Below are positions 18,393 to 25,855 of a DNA stretch of 64,000 bases, in pieces (position 1 is the first letter of the stretch; every line of letters starts with the position of its first letter). This DNA comes from Pseudomonadales bacterium. GTDB taxonomy: Bacteria; Pseudomonadota; Gammaproteobacteria; Pseudomonadales; Pseudohongiellaceae. The position numbers were made by a program, and so were the translations under genes. Under the pieces are notes generated by a model. That model ran no database searches and was not told the origin of the DNA. It saw only the letters and a program-made list of their open reading frames with translations. Location of the stretch: the NCBI GenBank assembly GCA_012103535.1, contig WLWQ01000002.1, positions 558,001 through 622,000 of the forward strand, written 5' to 3'.

Positions 18393-18758
18393 CTATATCC
18401 AAACATCGTTTGTCGCAGTACGTTCCCCACCTTCGTGCCCGGTATTTAACACGCCTCGAGGCTCGATTAAAAGCAATTTTGCTTCGTCCTCTGCGAAAGG
18501 TTTGTGTTCGATACCCTTAGGTACAACAAACATCTCACCTTGGCGCAAGTCAACATGGCCATCTCTAAAATCGATACGGACATTTCCCTCCAATACTATA
18601 AATGTTTCATCAGTATCTTCATGGTCATGCCATATGAAGTCACCCTTAATCTTAACGACTTTAAATTGGTAGTCGTTCATCTCCGCAATGACACGCGGAG
18701 ACCATTGCTCGCCGAGCAATGACAATTTTTCAGTAAAATTTAGTGCTTGGTAGGCCAT
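18393..18758 (-). CDS. cupin-domain protein
   Basis: A 121-residue single-domain cupin. Motif 1 is WHDHEDTDETFIVLEG (HxH-x4-E) and motif 2 is GEMFVVPKGIEHKPF, so it should bind a metal ion. ATG 18758 was chosen because GAGGAAC lies directly upstream; a longer frame starts four codons earlier. No signal peptide, so it is cytoplasmic. It is similar to small mannose-6-phosphate-isomerase-like cupins, but the substrate is unknown. Confidence 0.82.
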   Translation of the reverse strand: MAYQALNFTEKLSLLGEQWSPRVIAEMNDYQFKVVKIKGDFIWHDHEDTDETFIVLEGNVRIDFRDGHVDLRQGEMFVVPKGIEHKPFAEDEAKLLLIEPRGVLNTGHEGGERTATNDVWI

Positions 18759-18787
18759 TATGTTCCTCAATTGCTATTTCTACTAAG

Positions 18788-19084
18788 CTAGTAGGATCTA
18801 CTTTTATCAGACACCAAAATTGCGGTATTTGTTATCGCAGCATTTCTTAGTTCGCTAAGTTTTTGTAATTCTGGATCGGAGCGATAGGCCTTGAAGCTAT
18901 CCAAATCAGGAAAGTTTAAGTTGTGTACTTCATCAAATTCATTGCCTGATGACAGTTCTCGATTGGGCGTAAACGCTGAAGCTAATTCTCCGCCGTGATT
19001 CCTTAGAATGCCAATAGCTTTGCTTTCAAATTCTGCGAACAATTGCGCATCTTTAATTTTTAAGAGAACTACTACCTGAATCAT
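18788..19084 (-). CDS. DUF1330-like small protein
   Basis: A 98-residue alpha/beta (dimeric ferredoxin-like) protein. The pattern VVLLKIKDAQLFAEFESKA and the later EVHNLNFPDLDSFKAYRSD match DUF1330/ABM-type domains. It probably is a small cytoplasmic dimer. Its function is unknown, and it sits in a run of minus-strand small genes. Confidence 0.65.
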   Translation of the reverse strand: MIQVVVLLKIKDAQLFAEFESKAIGILRNHGGELASAFTPNRELSSGNEFDEVHNLNFPDLDSFKAYRSDPELQKLSELRNAAITNTAILVSDKSRSY

Positions 19085-19132
19085 TTGAATTGAACCGCTG
19101 CCCGGTCTGTGTGTTGTTATCGGCTAAAACAT

Positions 19133-19459
19133 CTAAGCCTGGCCGATTGCGACTTTGACCAGGCGCACAATGTTGTTTACTTCTTTCTTTGAGTTAAAGG
19201 GAAAAACTATCCAATGTGGCTTAGTGCGATGTCTGTTCGGATGGTTGGTTGAGTCCCTGGGGTGCTCCAAACCTTCTGCAGCGATATTGATTTTTTTTAG
19301 TTTTAAATCAAACTCAAAGTCAGTGTCGAAATGCCCAATTCCTTTGCCATTGTATTCAAAAAAAGTAAAACCAGGATGTTGGGGTAATTGGTGTTCTTCG
19401 ATTCCCGGGATAAGCTTAAGTTTTGCAGTAAGTAGTTCACGTAGGGTTTGCATGACCAT
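19133..19459 (-). CDS. DUF5519-like (luciferase-domain) small protein
   Basis: A 108-residue protein. FTFFEYNGKGIGHFDTDFEFDL (in part), then HPNRHRTKPHWIVFPF and a C-terminal EVNNIVRLVKVAI, follow the DUF5519 pattern of a conserved GHxH-like start and an HxW..F strand. ATG 19459 or ATG 19453 could be the start. Cytoplasmic; function unknown. Confidence 0.6.
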   Translation of the reverse strand: MVMQTLRELLTAKLKLIPGIEEHQLPQHPGFTFFEYNGKGIGHFDTDFEFDLKLKKINIAAEGLEHPRDSTNHPNRHRTKPHWIVFPFNSKKEVNNIVRLVKVAIGQA

Positions 19460-19515
19460 AGCATCTATAAAGCAGTAAATTGAGAATCGCCGGGCACAAA
19501 TTCCTTAACTTTCGC

Positions 19516-20106
19516 TCAATTATTTGTTCTTTCCTCCAATGTGCCAACCAGGTTTGCCAGCTTTATCAGGGCGGCAGCAAACTCCGGTACTTCGTTGGCA
19601 ATATTTATCATTTCCTGCTCCATGGCTTCTGTCTTTTCAAGAACTTCAGCTCTCACGCCATCGAATGATAAAAGCGAGCCGGAACCCGGTGAGCCAAGTC
19701 CTCCTCCAATCGGAATGCCTTGCAAATAACTCTGTGTTTGATAGGCCTCCTCTTTTCGAAGGTACGCAGCCATGCAGGTGCGGCGAGGTAGCCGAGATCC
19801 GATATAGATGGTTTCTTCACAAGTTACGTCAAACTCATCGTCGCTGTTTAACTCATTGAACAAGTTATAGACTTCCGTTTCTGCATTCTCGATTTCCAAA
19901 CGCAATGCGAAAGTCGTTCTCTGTCCTTGAACATTGATTTCTTCAATGACAGTCGCTTCCGCCTGTGATTCGGATTCGGATTCGGACTCAGATTCGGATT
20001 GGGATTCTAATTCTGCTGAAGATTCTTGTTGCTGACTAAGCAGCGTTGGGCTCAGCCAGAGAAGACTAAAGAAAACAACCAGTATGAAACTGAATTTTTT
20101 AGTCAT
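19516..20106 (-). CDS. exported protein with a Ser-Glu dipeptide tract
   Basis: A 196-residue protein with a signal peptide (about 1-25) followed by a low-complexity Ser/Glu repeat (about residues 30-48). The segment IEEINVQGQR resembles the start of a TonB-receptor plug, but no barrel follows. The central part has EIENAETEVYNLFNELN and a Cys pair about residues 95-110 (DVTCEETIYIG and RRTCMAAYL) that could form a disulfide. I have seen the pattern in gammaproteobacterial hypothetical proteins; no function is known. The dipeptide tract could vary by slippage. Confidence 0.65.
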   Translation of the reverse strand: MTKKFSFILVVFFSLLWLSPTLLSQQQESSAELESQSESESESESESQAEATVIEEINVQGQRTTFALRLEIENAETEVYNLFNELNSDDEFDVTCEETIYIGSRLPRRTCMAAYLRKEEAYQTQSYLQGIPIGGGLGSPGSGSLLSFDGVRAEVLEKTEAMEQEMINIANEVPEFAAALIKLANLVGTLEERTNN

Positions 20107-20269
20107 ATGAGCACCTCATAGCCACAAATTGAATTCCAAAAATGGATAATTCAATTCTCAAGAGCTAAAGGAGCTGTGGCTGAAATCTCCACCACAAAAA
20201 CTTCACACTCTTGAGAATCTACGGCTCCGTGCAAGACTCAAATTACTAGCTGCGTCCCATAGGTACGCT

Positions 20270-20297
20270 TGTCATGTGTCGAAGAGCACACATGACA
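20270..20297. repeat. 10-bp inverted repeat downstream of the cold-shock gene
   Basis: TGTCATGTGT (20270-20279) and its exact complement (20288-20297) around an 8-base loop, 11 bases past the csp stop codon. No T run follows on the minus strand, so it may protect the 3' end of the mRNA rather than act as a classic terminator. Confidence 0.5.
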
Positions 20298-20308
20298 CAA
20301 TTCTTCAT

Positions 20309-20515
20309 TTACAAGGGTACAACTTGAGTGGCGCATGGGCCTTTCTGGCCTTGACCAATTTCAAACTCTACTGCCTGGCCATCATTGAGGGTCGCAAATC
20401 CTCCATCACTCTTAATTTCGGAAAAATGGACAAATAAGTCTTTTCCACCATCCTCAGGTGTAATAAACCCAAATCCCTTATCTGCGTTGAACCACTTCAC
20501 TGTACCTTTACTCAT
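20309..20515 (-). CDS. cold-shock protein, CspA family
   Basis: A 68-residue OB-fold nucleic-acid chaperone. RNP1-like KGFGFITPE and RNP2-like DLFVHFSEI are present and the length is standard. It binds single-stranded RNA and melts structures at low temperature or on growth change. About 180 bases upstream (20516-20694) are free of supported genes and probably hold the long 5' leader usual for csp genes; no specific element was recognised there. Confidence 0.93.
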   Translation of the reverse strand: MSKGTVKWFNADKGFGFITPEDGGKDLFVHFSEIKSDGGFATLNDGQAVEFEIGQGQKGPCATQVVPL

Positions 20516-20694
20516 TGCTTAGTTTCCTATTTAGACGATCAATAATACTGGTGTTAAATGACAATATAGCAGCGCATTGTACCCAAGAATACATGACACA
20601 TGCACTTAAGCTATCACAGAGCACCATTTTAGTGCACCCGGTGGGCCGTTTCCATCGAACTGTATGATATTTACTGCCATGCAGGAGAAATATA

Positions 20695-21447
20695 CTAGAA
20701 ATTGGAATCTTCATATATCAGGTGCGTGTAATCACATTGCTCAATTTCCATAGAGGAATATTGGCTTTTTAGGGTTAATCCCTGGAAGGGGCCAAACCAG
20801 TTTGAGCCGCTGTGTTCTTCAATGCTAAATCGTAGTTCCCCGCCTTCGAAAATGCTAATTTCGACTGAAGATGAGTCAGATTCCCATTCGCCGTCATGCA
20901 CGACACTAACTTCTCGATTATCTTCATCGCTCCAGATGAATTCTTCCAGTAGCACTACTCCTGCTGGATACAAATTTAACTCAGATTGGGCCTCTGAACC
21001 CTCAGGGCACTCGCTATAGTAGTTGTAGGTAAGCGGCGTTGAGTCTTCACCACCTAGCAGATATGGATTTGCGACAAGGCTTGTGTCACTGCCTTTAAAA
21101 TCAGGATTAACTAAATACACCCCAATGTTGTCGGTTGAATAATAGTGATTAGCTTCAGTTTCAAGTATCAACTGCGAATTTAAGTAGCCGGCTCGTTCCA
21201 TCGCTGACTCAACCAGTTCCACTATCGCAAAATCCTGAACTATCGCGGGAAATATTACCGTATGTCTAAAAATGCTACCCGGTACTGGAAGTTCGTTAGG
21301 CCGAGCTTCGAATCCTTCATCATTAAACAAACTGCTAAGACGAGAAATTTCTTCATCCTCAACGCCAAGGGAAAATATATGTACCTGAGTCCGTGATACA
21401 CATCCTGACAGCAGTAAAACGAATAGAAAGGTGGTTAGTTTAAACAT
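20695..21447 (-). CDS. putative lipoprotein, function unknown
   Basis: A 250-residue protein with a lipoprotein signal ending in the lipobox LLSGC (Cys16). The mature part is acidic and Tyr/Ser-rich with a C-terminal beta-rich region (WFGPFQGLTLKSQYSS). Gly follows no Asp at +2 (the residue is Val), so outer-membrane targeting is likely. No family was recognised. Confidence 0.6.
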   Translation of the reverse strand: MFKLTTFLFVLLLSGCVSRTQVHIFSLGVEDEEISRLSSLFNDEGFEARPNELPVPGSIFRHTVIFPAIVQDFAIVELVESAMERAGYLNSQLILETEANHYYSTDNIGVYLVNPDFKGSDTSLVANPYLLGGEDSTPLTYNYYSECPEGSEAQSELNLYPAGVVLLEEFIWSDEDNREVSVVHDGEWESDSSSVEISIFEGGELRFSIEEHSGSNWFGPFQGLTLKSQYSSMEIEQCDYTHLIYEDSNF

Positions 21448-21513
21448 CCTTAGGTTTCTACATAATCAAGGAACGAATGATCTTTAATGGTTTGATTGCA
21501 ATGATTCGATTTC

Positions 21514-21948
21514 TCATGCCCGCACTATGTCGTATAAGGCATAGACTATTACAAGGCAGGCGAGTCCCGCCATACAGAAATAGGTAGCAAAAAATAGTTT
21601 CTGCTGCTTCTGTGTACCCAGGCGCACTCCTTCATGGCGGAAGCTCAGTATTTTAGCGGCTTCCCTTCCGGATGTATCGAAATAAATACCCGCACTGATT
21701 AAAGCGATAGCTGGCCAATATTGATAATCAAGAATCATGAGAATACCAGCAATAGGAAACCAGCCAAGTACTACTAAATCCCAATAAGCGACGTAGCGTT
21801 CCGCTCGCTGGAGGATTGGATCAGAGTGGTCAGGCGATTCTTGAAGTCCGAGTCTTTGGGCCAAAGAAAAATTTGTAGTGGAAATGACCTGGCCCAGATA
21901 AAGAAATCCGCCAAGTATCAAAATTAACCATCCGATAAGTAGCTGCAC
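21514..21948 (-). CDS. small integral membrane protein
   Basis: A 144-residue protein with about four hydrophobic segments (about 1-20, 55-75, 80-98 and 118-140) and a charged loop with RRHE-like residues. No family was recognised. It lies at the downstream end of the presumed cassette array, after attC-like site F, but no attC follows it, so membership of the array is unclear. Confidence 0.55.
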   Translation of the reverse strand: MQLLIGWLILILGGFLYLGQVISTTNFSLAQRLGLQESPDHSDPILQRAERYVAYWDLVVLGWFPIAGILMILDYQYWPAIALISAGIYFDTSGREAAKILSFRHEGVRLGTQKQQKLFFATYFCMAGLACLVIVYALYDIVRA

Positions 21949-22024
21949 CAGTTAGTTCCTCTTAAGCTAACTTGATTAAATCATTACTTTCCGAATTCTC
22001 AAATTTAGACTAGAAATATAAGGT

Positions 22025-22075
22025 CTTTAACAATTGGAGCCGCATGTCGCATTCTTTTTGATCTGATGGTTATGT
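22025..22075 (-). repeat. attC-like site F
   Basis: On the minus strand, ACATAAC (22075-22069) starts the site and GTTAAAG (22031-22025) ends it; 51 bases in all. It begins six bases after the stop codon of the zinc-ribbon gene, the position expected for an integron cassette recombination site. Confidence 0.5.
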
Positions 22076-22080
22076 GCCGA

Positions 22081-22320
22081 CTACTCTGAACTTGCAACAA
22101 CAAATAGCACAACTAGTGCAATTCCTGCGATAAGCAGCATCGTTAAACCCAGGTTTCTAGTCCCTGATGCCTCTTGTTCTATCCTGGCTTTTAATTCATA
22201 GACTTCATTTTCGGACAACTCTGAGCAATGAGGGCAGTTTCCTTCTCTCTTGGGATATCGAAGTTCACACCTATCGCACTTAACTGTGTTGATGTTTCTG
22301 AAATAGGGGATTTGCATCAT
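22081..22320 (-). CDS. zinc-ribbon membrane protein (cassette gene)
   Basis: A 79-residue protein. Residues about 15-33 form a zinc ribbon, CDRCELRYPKREGNCPHC (CxxC-x12-CxxC), followed by a short acidic helix and one C-terminal membrane segment (about 58-76, LTMLLIAGIALVVLFVV). The ribbon probably lies in the cytoplasm. It sits between attC-like sites E and F, so it is read as a mobile cassette gene. Confidence 0.6.
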   Translation of the reverse strand: MMQIPYFRNINTVKCDRCELRYPKREGNCPHCSELSENEVYELKARIEQEASGTRNLGLTMLLIAGIALVVLFVVASSE

Positions 22321-22344
22321 GGAAATTTCACCTACGTTCCAATC

Positions 22345-22402
22345 TAGTCGTTATCCGCAATCGATGTGTGGTGAGGCCGATCCACTGAACTGTTTGTCAA
22401 GT
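22345..22402 (-). repeat. attC-like site E (right half degenerate)
   Basis: On the minus strand ACTTGAC-AAACAG-TTCAGTGG is well conserved with sites A and D and overlaps the stop codon of the upstream ATPase gene. The expected GTTRRRY end is missing or altered near 22345-22352. Confidence 0.45.
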
Positions 22403-22891
22403 GTCACTCTCTCTGATCTGAATGTCTATTCCTTCACTTTCGTTGGGCTCTTGAAAGAATTTGTTCACTTCGTTGAATACGGATTCAGTATCAAATGCAG
22501 CCCGTTCCGGTTGTTCGATACTCCTGGTAGCAATTCGACTAAGGCAGAACTCGTCACTCGCTTTAAGATAGATTAAATGAGCCTTAGTATCAGCGGAATC
22601 GGCAATTTCAAGAAACCATTTCCGTTGTTTAGCTGTGTTAGCTGCAAAATCCATAACGACATTCGATCCAGTTCTCAATATATTTGCTACATGTCCAAAA
22701 GCTAGAGGCTTAAGCATTGAAGAGTAGTGGAGATAGCCTTCGAAAGTATTTATCAGATCTGGGTAAAGTGTCGATAGCCACTCGTCTTCAGAAATCAAAA
22801 CGGCATTTTCATTGCTCGCCAATACCTTTGATTCAGTCGTTTTTCCTGCTCCCATTTTTCCGCAGAAAAAATACAAAGTTCCGCGCTGCAC
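22397..22891 (-). CDS. P-loop NTPase / small-molecule kinase-like (cassette gene)
   Basis: A 164-residue single-domain protein with Walker A GKMGAGKTT (about residues 11-19) and a NVVMDFAANT strand where a Walker-B-like Asp sits. It resembles AAA_33/zeta-toxin-like kinases. The GTG start at 22891 lies inside the attC core GTTAAGT, so the ORF begins at the recombination junction and no ribosome site is available upstream from its own cassette; translation must depend on the neighbouring one. The P-loop would be lost with a later start. Confidence 0.65.
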   Translation of the reverse strand: MQRGTLYFFCGKMGAGKTTESKVLASNENAVLISEDEWLSTLYPDLINTFEGYLHYSSMLKPLAFGHVANILRTGSNVVMDFAANTAKQRKWFLEIADSADTKAHLIYLKASDEFCLSRIATRSIEQPERAAFDTESVFNEVNKFFQEPNESEGIDIQIRESDT

Positions 22892-22921
22892 TTAACTACT
22901 CCATTGAACTGTTTGTTATGT
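22890..22921 (-). repeat. attC-like site D (short)
   Basis: Minus strand: ACATAAC (22921-22915), AAACAG, TTCAATGG, AGTA, GTTAAGT (22896-22890). The last element fits GTTRRRY exactly. At 32 bases it is shorter than normal, lacking the L' arm. It follows the DUF2165 gene and overlaps the next start codon. Confidence 0.5.
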
Positions 22922-22932
22922 TTAGCTACTAC

Positions 22933-23415
22933 TTAAACATCCCTTTCAGGAAGGGCTAGAAACATCATTATCATACCTAACCCAACTAATTGAAAAGTTG
23001 CGTATTGAGAGTATCCAGTTCGAATCTCAGTGATCTCAAAAGGTGCAAATAGAGCGCCAACCATAACCATGAATCCGAAGAAGAGCATAAAGATCGCGAT
23101 ACCAATGCCAAGGTAGATCTTTTCCTTAGCTGCAGCGAATTCAGAAGCTGGGCTCGATCTTGTCTTCCAGAGTTCGATAGCACCAAGAATACAAAGTGCA
23201 GCAGTTATAAATTTGGAACCCCAGACAAATGCGTAACTAAAATGGGCGAATAAGGGAAACGTAATAGCTCTAATTGATTCTCTTCCTTCAACTGAGAGCA
23301 AGAAGGTCGTGAATTCAATTGTATTTTGATAGTCGTACAAATTTCTTAGGCCGCCAACTATGCCCCACGCGGCTGCAGATAAAGCGAGAACAATCTTTAG
23401 TATTCTTGTGGCCAT
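22933..23415 (-). CDS. DUF2165-family integral membrane protein (cassette gene)
   Basis: A 160-residue protein with four membrane segments; RILKIVLALSAAAWGIVGGL, then NLYDYQ, then a central AFVWGSKFITAALCILGAIELW, as in DUF2165. ATG 23415 was chosen; a GTG at 23454 extends the frame by 13 codons without better support. Its function is unknown. It lies between attC-like sites C and D. Confidence 0.7.
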   Translation of the reverse strand: MATRILKIVLALSAAAWGIVGGLRNLYDYQNTIEFTTFLLSVEGRESIRAITFPLFAHFSYAFVWGSKFITAALCILGAIELWKTRSSPASEFAAAKEKIYLGIGIAIFMLFFGFMVMVGALFAPFEITEIRTGYSQYATFQLVGLGMIMMFLALPERDV

Positions 23416-23469
23416 AGTATTAGTTTGTCTAAGTATTATTTTCTCTGCTCGCACTAATTCGAACTAGAT

Positions 23470-23520
23470 GCATAACGCCCACATTTAGGCGCTTCCATTG
23501 AATTGCTTATTACGTTCTGC
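23470..23520 (-). repeat. attC-like site C
   Basis: Minus strand: GCAGAAC (23520-23514) to GTTATGC (23476-23470), 51 bases, with the shared internal TTCAATGG and a GCGCC. GTTATGC is a common variant of the cassette core site. Confidence 0.55.
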
Positions 23521-23556
23521 TCGCACGATACTTGCCTTTAAGTGGCTTCACATCTG

Positions 23557-24066
23557 CTATTCGATTGCTTGTAGTCTGGATACGATGCTTTCATGGGCAG
23601 GCTGTACTGCGATTTGTTTAAGTAGAATACTTACTTCAGTTTGAAACTGGGGCGAGAATAGTGAACTTTCAAGTTTCCAATATTCAACATAAGGTGCAGC
23701 AACCAGTATTACCTTAAGATTTTCGCGAAAGCTGCTTAATTCGTCGTTGGGTAATAGTCCAGAATTTAATTGATGGTACATGTTTTCGAAATGTTTCATG
23801 TCCCTGTAACAACGTGCGTGAAGTCTAAATGATTCTGCTTTGGTCAGAGATTCACCTTCAAAAGCGCGAACCATAATATCAGCCATCGAATCACTCGATG
23901 TTAAATCCGAAACAATTCCTACTGTAGAATCTGAAATTGCTTGTCTGGTTGCGGCCCGCGCGACTTTCGTATTATGTCGAATCTGGATCGCGAGATAGGC
24001 AAGGGTAACAATAACTCCTATGGCCCCTAATATTTCGCCAATGGCTCCAATAGCATCCCAATTCAT
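23557..24066 (-). CDS. membrane-anchored protein of the MNWxAIGAIGE family (cassette gene)
   Basis: A 169-residue protein with one N-terminal membrane helix (WDAIGAIGEILGAIGVIVTL) ending in Arg/His, then a soluble helical domain with SSDSMADIMVRAFEGESLT. It shares the N-terminal signature and layout with the gene at 59861. Function is not known. It lies between attC-like sites B and C. Confidence 0.68.
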   Translation of the reverse strand: MNWDAIGAIGEILGAIGVIVTLAYLAIQIRHNTKVARAATRQAISDSTVGIVSDLTSSDSMADIMVRAFEGESLTKAESFRLHARCYRDMKHFENMYHQLNSGLLPNDELSSFRENLKVILVAAPYVEYWKLESSLFSPQFQTEVSILLKQIAVQPAHESIVSRLQAIE

Positions 24067-24102
24067 TTATCTTCTTCCGGTTGGCAGTTTATTCATTTAG
24101 TA

Positions 24103-24134
24103 ACATAACGCCGATGTTGAGCTGTTCGTTATGT
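24103..24134 (-). repeat. attC-like site B (short)
   Basis: Minus strand: ACATAAC (24134-24128), GAACAG, CTCAACATCGGC, GTTATGT (24109-24103). The terminal boxes are exact inverted repeats, extended to 9 bp by flanking bases. It follows the stop codon of the 24149 gene by 15 bases. Confidence 0.5.
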
Positions 24135-24148
24135 TCCGAATACATCTT

Positions 24149-24535
24149 CTATGACTCTTTATTCAGCCATGCTAATGCCATGTCTGAATCCTTAAAGACT
24201 TGTACTAATTCTGGGGATTCAAATGTCCAGGCATCATAAGCTCTTGCCATGCCAAATTGTAGATCGTGAGGGCTATATGCTGCGACTTTCATTGCTTGCA
24301 CGCCATTTGAGTCGAGGAAATCCTTTACATAGTTTGCCAAGTGGCTAAGGCCGTTTGATGTAACCTGTGAAAAATCCATTTCACTTATATCAGCAAATTC
24401 ACTCATGCCGGGGCGAAAACTACTTCCATGTATGAAAATTTTGTAGCTATCAAGCATTTCAGAATCCGTAATTTTTCCTACCCATTTTGATGTAAAGTAG
24501 TTTAGAGGCTCATTCACTGTAAAAATTATAGGCAT
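24149..24535 (-). CDS. SpoIIAA/STAS-like small protein (cassette gene)
   Basis: A 128-residue cytoplasmic protein with alternating strands and helices; FTSKWVGKITDSEMLDSYK at the start and SDMALAWLN at the end follow the SpoIIAA-like/STAS layout. The gene at 37868 has the same size and layout. Function unknown. It lies between attC-like sites A and B. Confidence 0.55.
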   Translation of the reverse strand: MPIIFTVNEPLNYFTSKWVGKITDSEMLDSYKIFIHGSSFRPGMSEFADISEMDFSQVTSNGLSHLANYVKDFLDSNGVQAMKVAAYSPHDLQFGMARAYDAWTFESPELVQVFKDSDMALAWLNKES

Positions 24536-24593
24536 TGTATTGATTTCAATCTCGAGTCAATTTGGTGAGGTCTTGCAGTTGTTAGAAATAGGA

Positions 24594-24638
24594 ACATAAC
24601 GCTTATATTAAGGCGTTCCATTGAACAGTTTGTTTTGT
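24594..24638 (-). repeat. attC-like site A
   Basis: Minus strand: ACAAAAC (24638-24632), spacer AAACTG, L'' TTCAATGG, AACG, L' CCTTAA, spacer, GTTATGT (24600-24594). L'' and L' pair if the C and T of L'' stay extrahelical, the hallmark of attC folding. 45 bases long. The gene it would belong to lies at higher coordinates. Confidence 0.55.
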
Positions 24639-24748
24639 GTCGGGTGCGTGGTACTTCGAGGGAAGGCCTCGGACGCACAATTCGAGGTGGCTGGTATCAG
24701 CCTTGCACTTACCTGGGGGAGCTTCAAGGCTACCTCCGATTATTTTTC

Positions 24749-24844
24749 TTATTGTGTGGCGATATAGGTACCAAGTATGACCATTAAGATCAATGACTTT
24801 ACGGTATGCGACACTAATTTCTGACTTTCTGATGAATTTCCCAT
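24749..24844 (-). CDS. possible 31-residue membrane peptide
   Basis: ATG to TAA gives a 31-residue peptide whose second half (SLILMVILGTYIA) is hydrophobic. It lies in the otherwise empty 24639-24914, which would be the cassette ending in attC-like site A. There is no clear Shine-Dalgarno. The rest of that stretch shows only a GC-rich imperfect repeat with no gene. Confidence 0.3.
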   Translation of the reverse strand: MGNSSESQKLVSHTVKSLILMVILGTYIATQ

Positions 24845-24914
24845 GTGTATAAGCGTAGTGGGGTGGGGCGCAATTTTGTATGGTTTGGGTAAACCATATA
24901 AAAAGTGTAGATGT

Positions 24915-25709
24915 TTAGATGGTTACAGAATTGCCGTTGCCGAGAATTACACAGTTTGAGCTCAATTTTCTGCATTCTCGACTGAACATTTCGGCGTCAG
25001 CGGGATTGTAGTTTTTCCTGAAAAAGGCAGGGCAATTGTAGTGGCAGGGAATGACTATTTTTGGACGAATCATTTCCACGGCTTTCAATGCGTTTTCTTC
25101 ATCCATTGTGTTGTGAGCGGATTTGCCGCCGATGGGAATCATTAATATGTCTGGCGACCTCAGTGATTCCCATGCACTTAAATGCAGTAAGGTGTCTCCG
25201 AGGTTCACAAGCGTTTTTCCTTCGACGGTGATACTGAATCCGATGGCCCCCCATCCAACTCTTTCATGGGGGCCTGGCTCAATTGCTTTAGAAAACGGCC
25301 CGAATTTTAGAACAAGTGGTCCGTGAGTCGCTTTGATTCCTCGAACTTGCACGCCATCAACTTCAATCTCATCGTCCACATTCAGCGTTTTGACATTTTC
25401 TATTTCAGTATCAAATGCAAGACCTCGGGATCGCGGGCCGAGTAACAGATCAGATCCATCTATATTTCTCACCATTATGCTGTTGCATATAACAGTTGCG
25501 CCGGAAGCTCTGGCAACGTGATCGGTATGCCAATAATGATCTGGATCGCCGTGGGTTACTAAAATATGGGTGATATCAGGCCACTCGGATTCTGGGATTA
25601 GTGTCGTAAATCGCCAGGGGTAGAGCAGCATTGCGCCGGGATCTATCGCGATCTTATGCTCGGTGGTTTTGATGACAAAGGTGTTGTAGAGATAGTGGCT
25701 AATCTTCAT
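24915..25709 (-). CDS. metallo-beta-lactamase-fold hydrolase (UlaG-like)
   Basis: A 264-residue cytoplasmic MBL-fold protein. Metal ligands appear in THGDPDHYWH (HxHxDH variant with Gly-Asp), in VNLGDTLLH and in PCHYN near residue 225. It resembles UlaG-like lactonases and other generic MBL hydrolases. The substrate is unknown. It marks the boundary of the cassette region on the side where an integrase gene would be expected; none is present. Confidence 0.82.
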   Translation of the reverse strand: MKISHYLYNTFVIKTTEHKIAIDPGAMLLYPWRFTTLIPESEWPDITHILVTHGDPDHYWHTDHVARASGATVICNSIMVRNIDGSDLLLGPRSRGLAFDTEIENVKTLNVDDEIEVDGVQVRGIKATHGPLVLKFGPFSKAIEPGPHERVGWGAIGFSITVEGKTLVNLGDTLLHLSAWESLRSPDILMIPIGGKSAHNTMDEENALKAVEMIRPKIVIPCHYNCPAFFRKNYNPADAEMFSRECRKLSSNCVILGNGNSVTI

Positions 25710-25855
25710 AGCGCTTTGCCCTGATTTTAGGATTTTGCCCTGGCTTTTATACTACATGGATCAAAATTGAGTTTTCTGATTTCGGTTAATCTTTGTTAAA
25801 ATTCATCCTATTGTTTGCACCGGTTTTACGTTCCGGTTAGCAATGAGGACATTGT

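Noticed and set aside
20508..20714. 68-residue minus-strand ORF upstream of the cold-shock gene
   Set aside because: It overlaps the csp start and the end of the lipoprotein gene; the region is more likely the csp 5' leader.
22025..24638. REP or MITE family explaining the spaced repeats
   Set aside because: The sites are spaced one per gene, all in one orientation, at the 3' end of ORFs, and carry core-site sequences, which fits cassette sites better.
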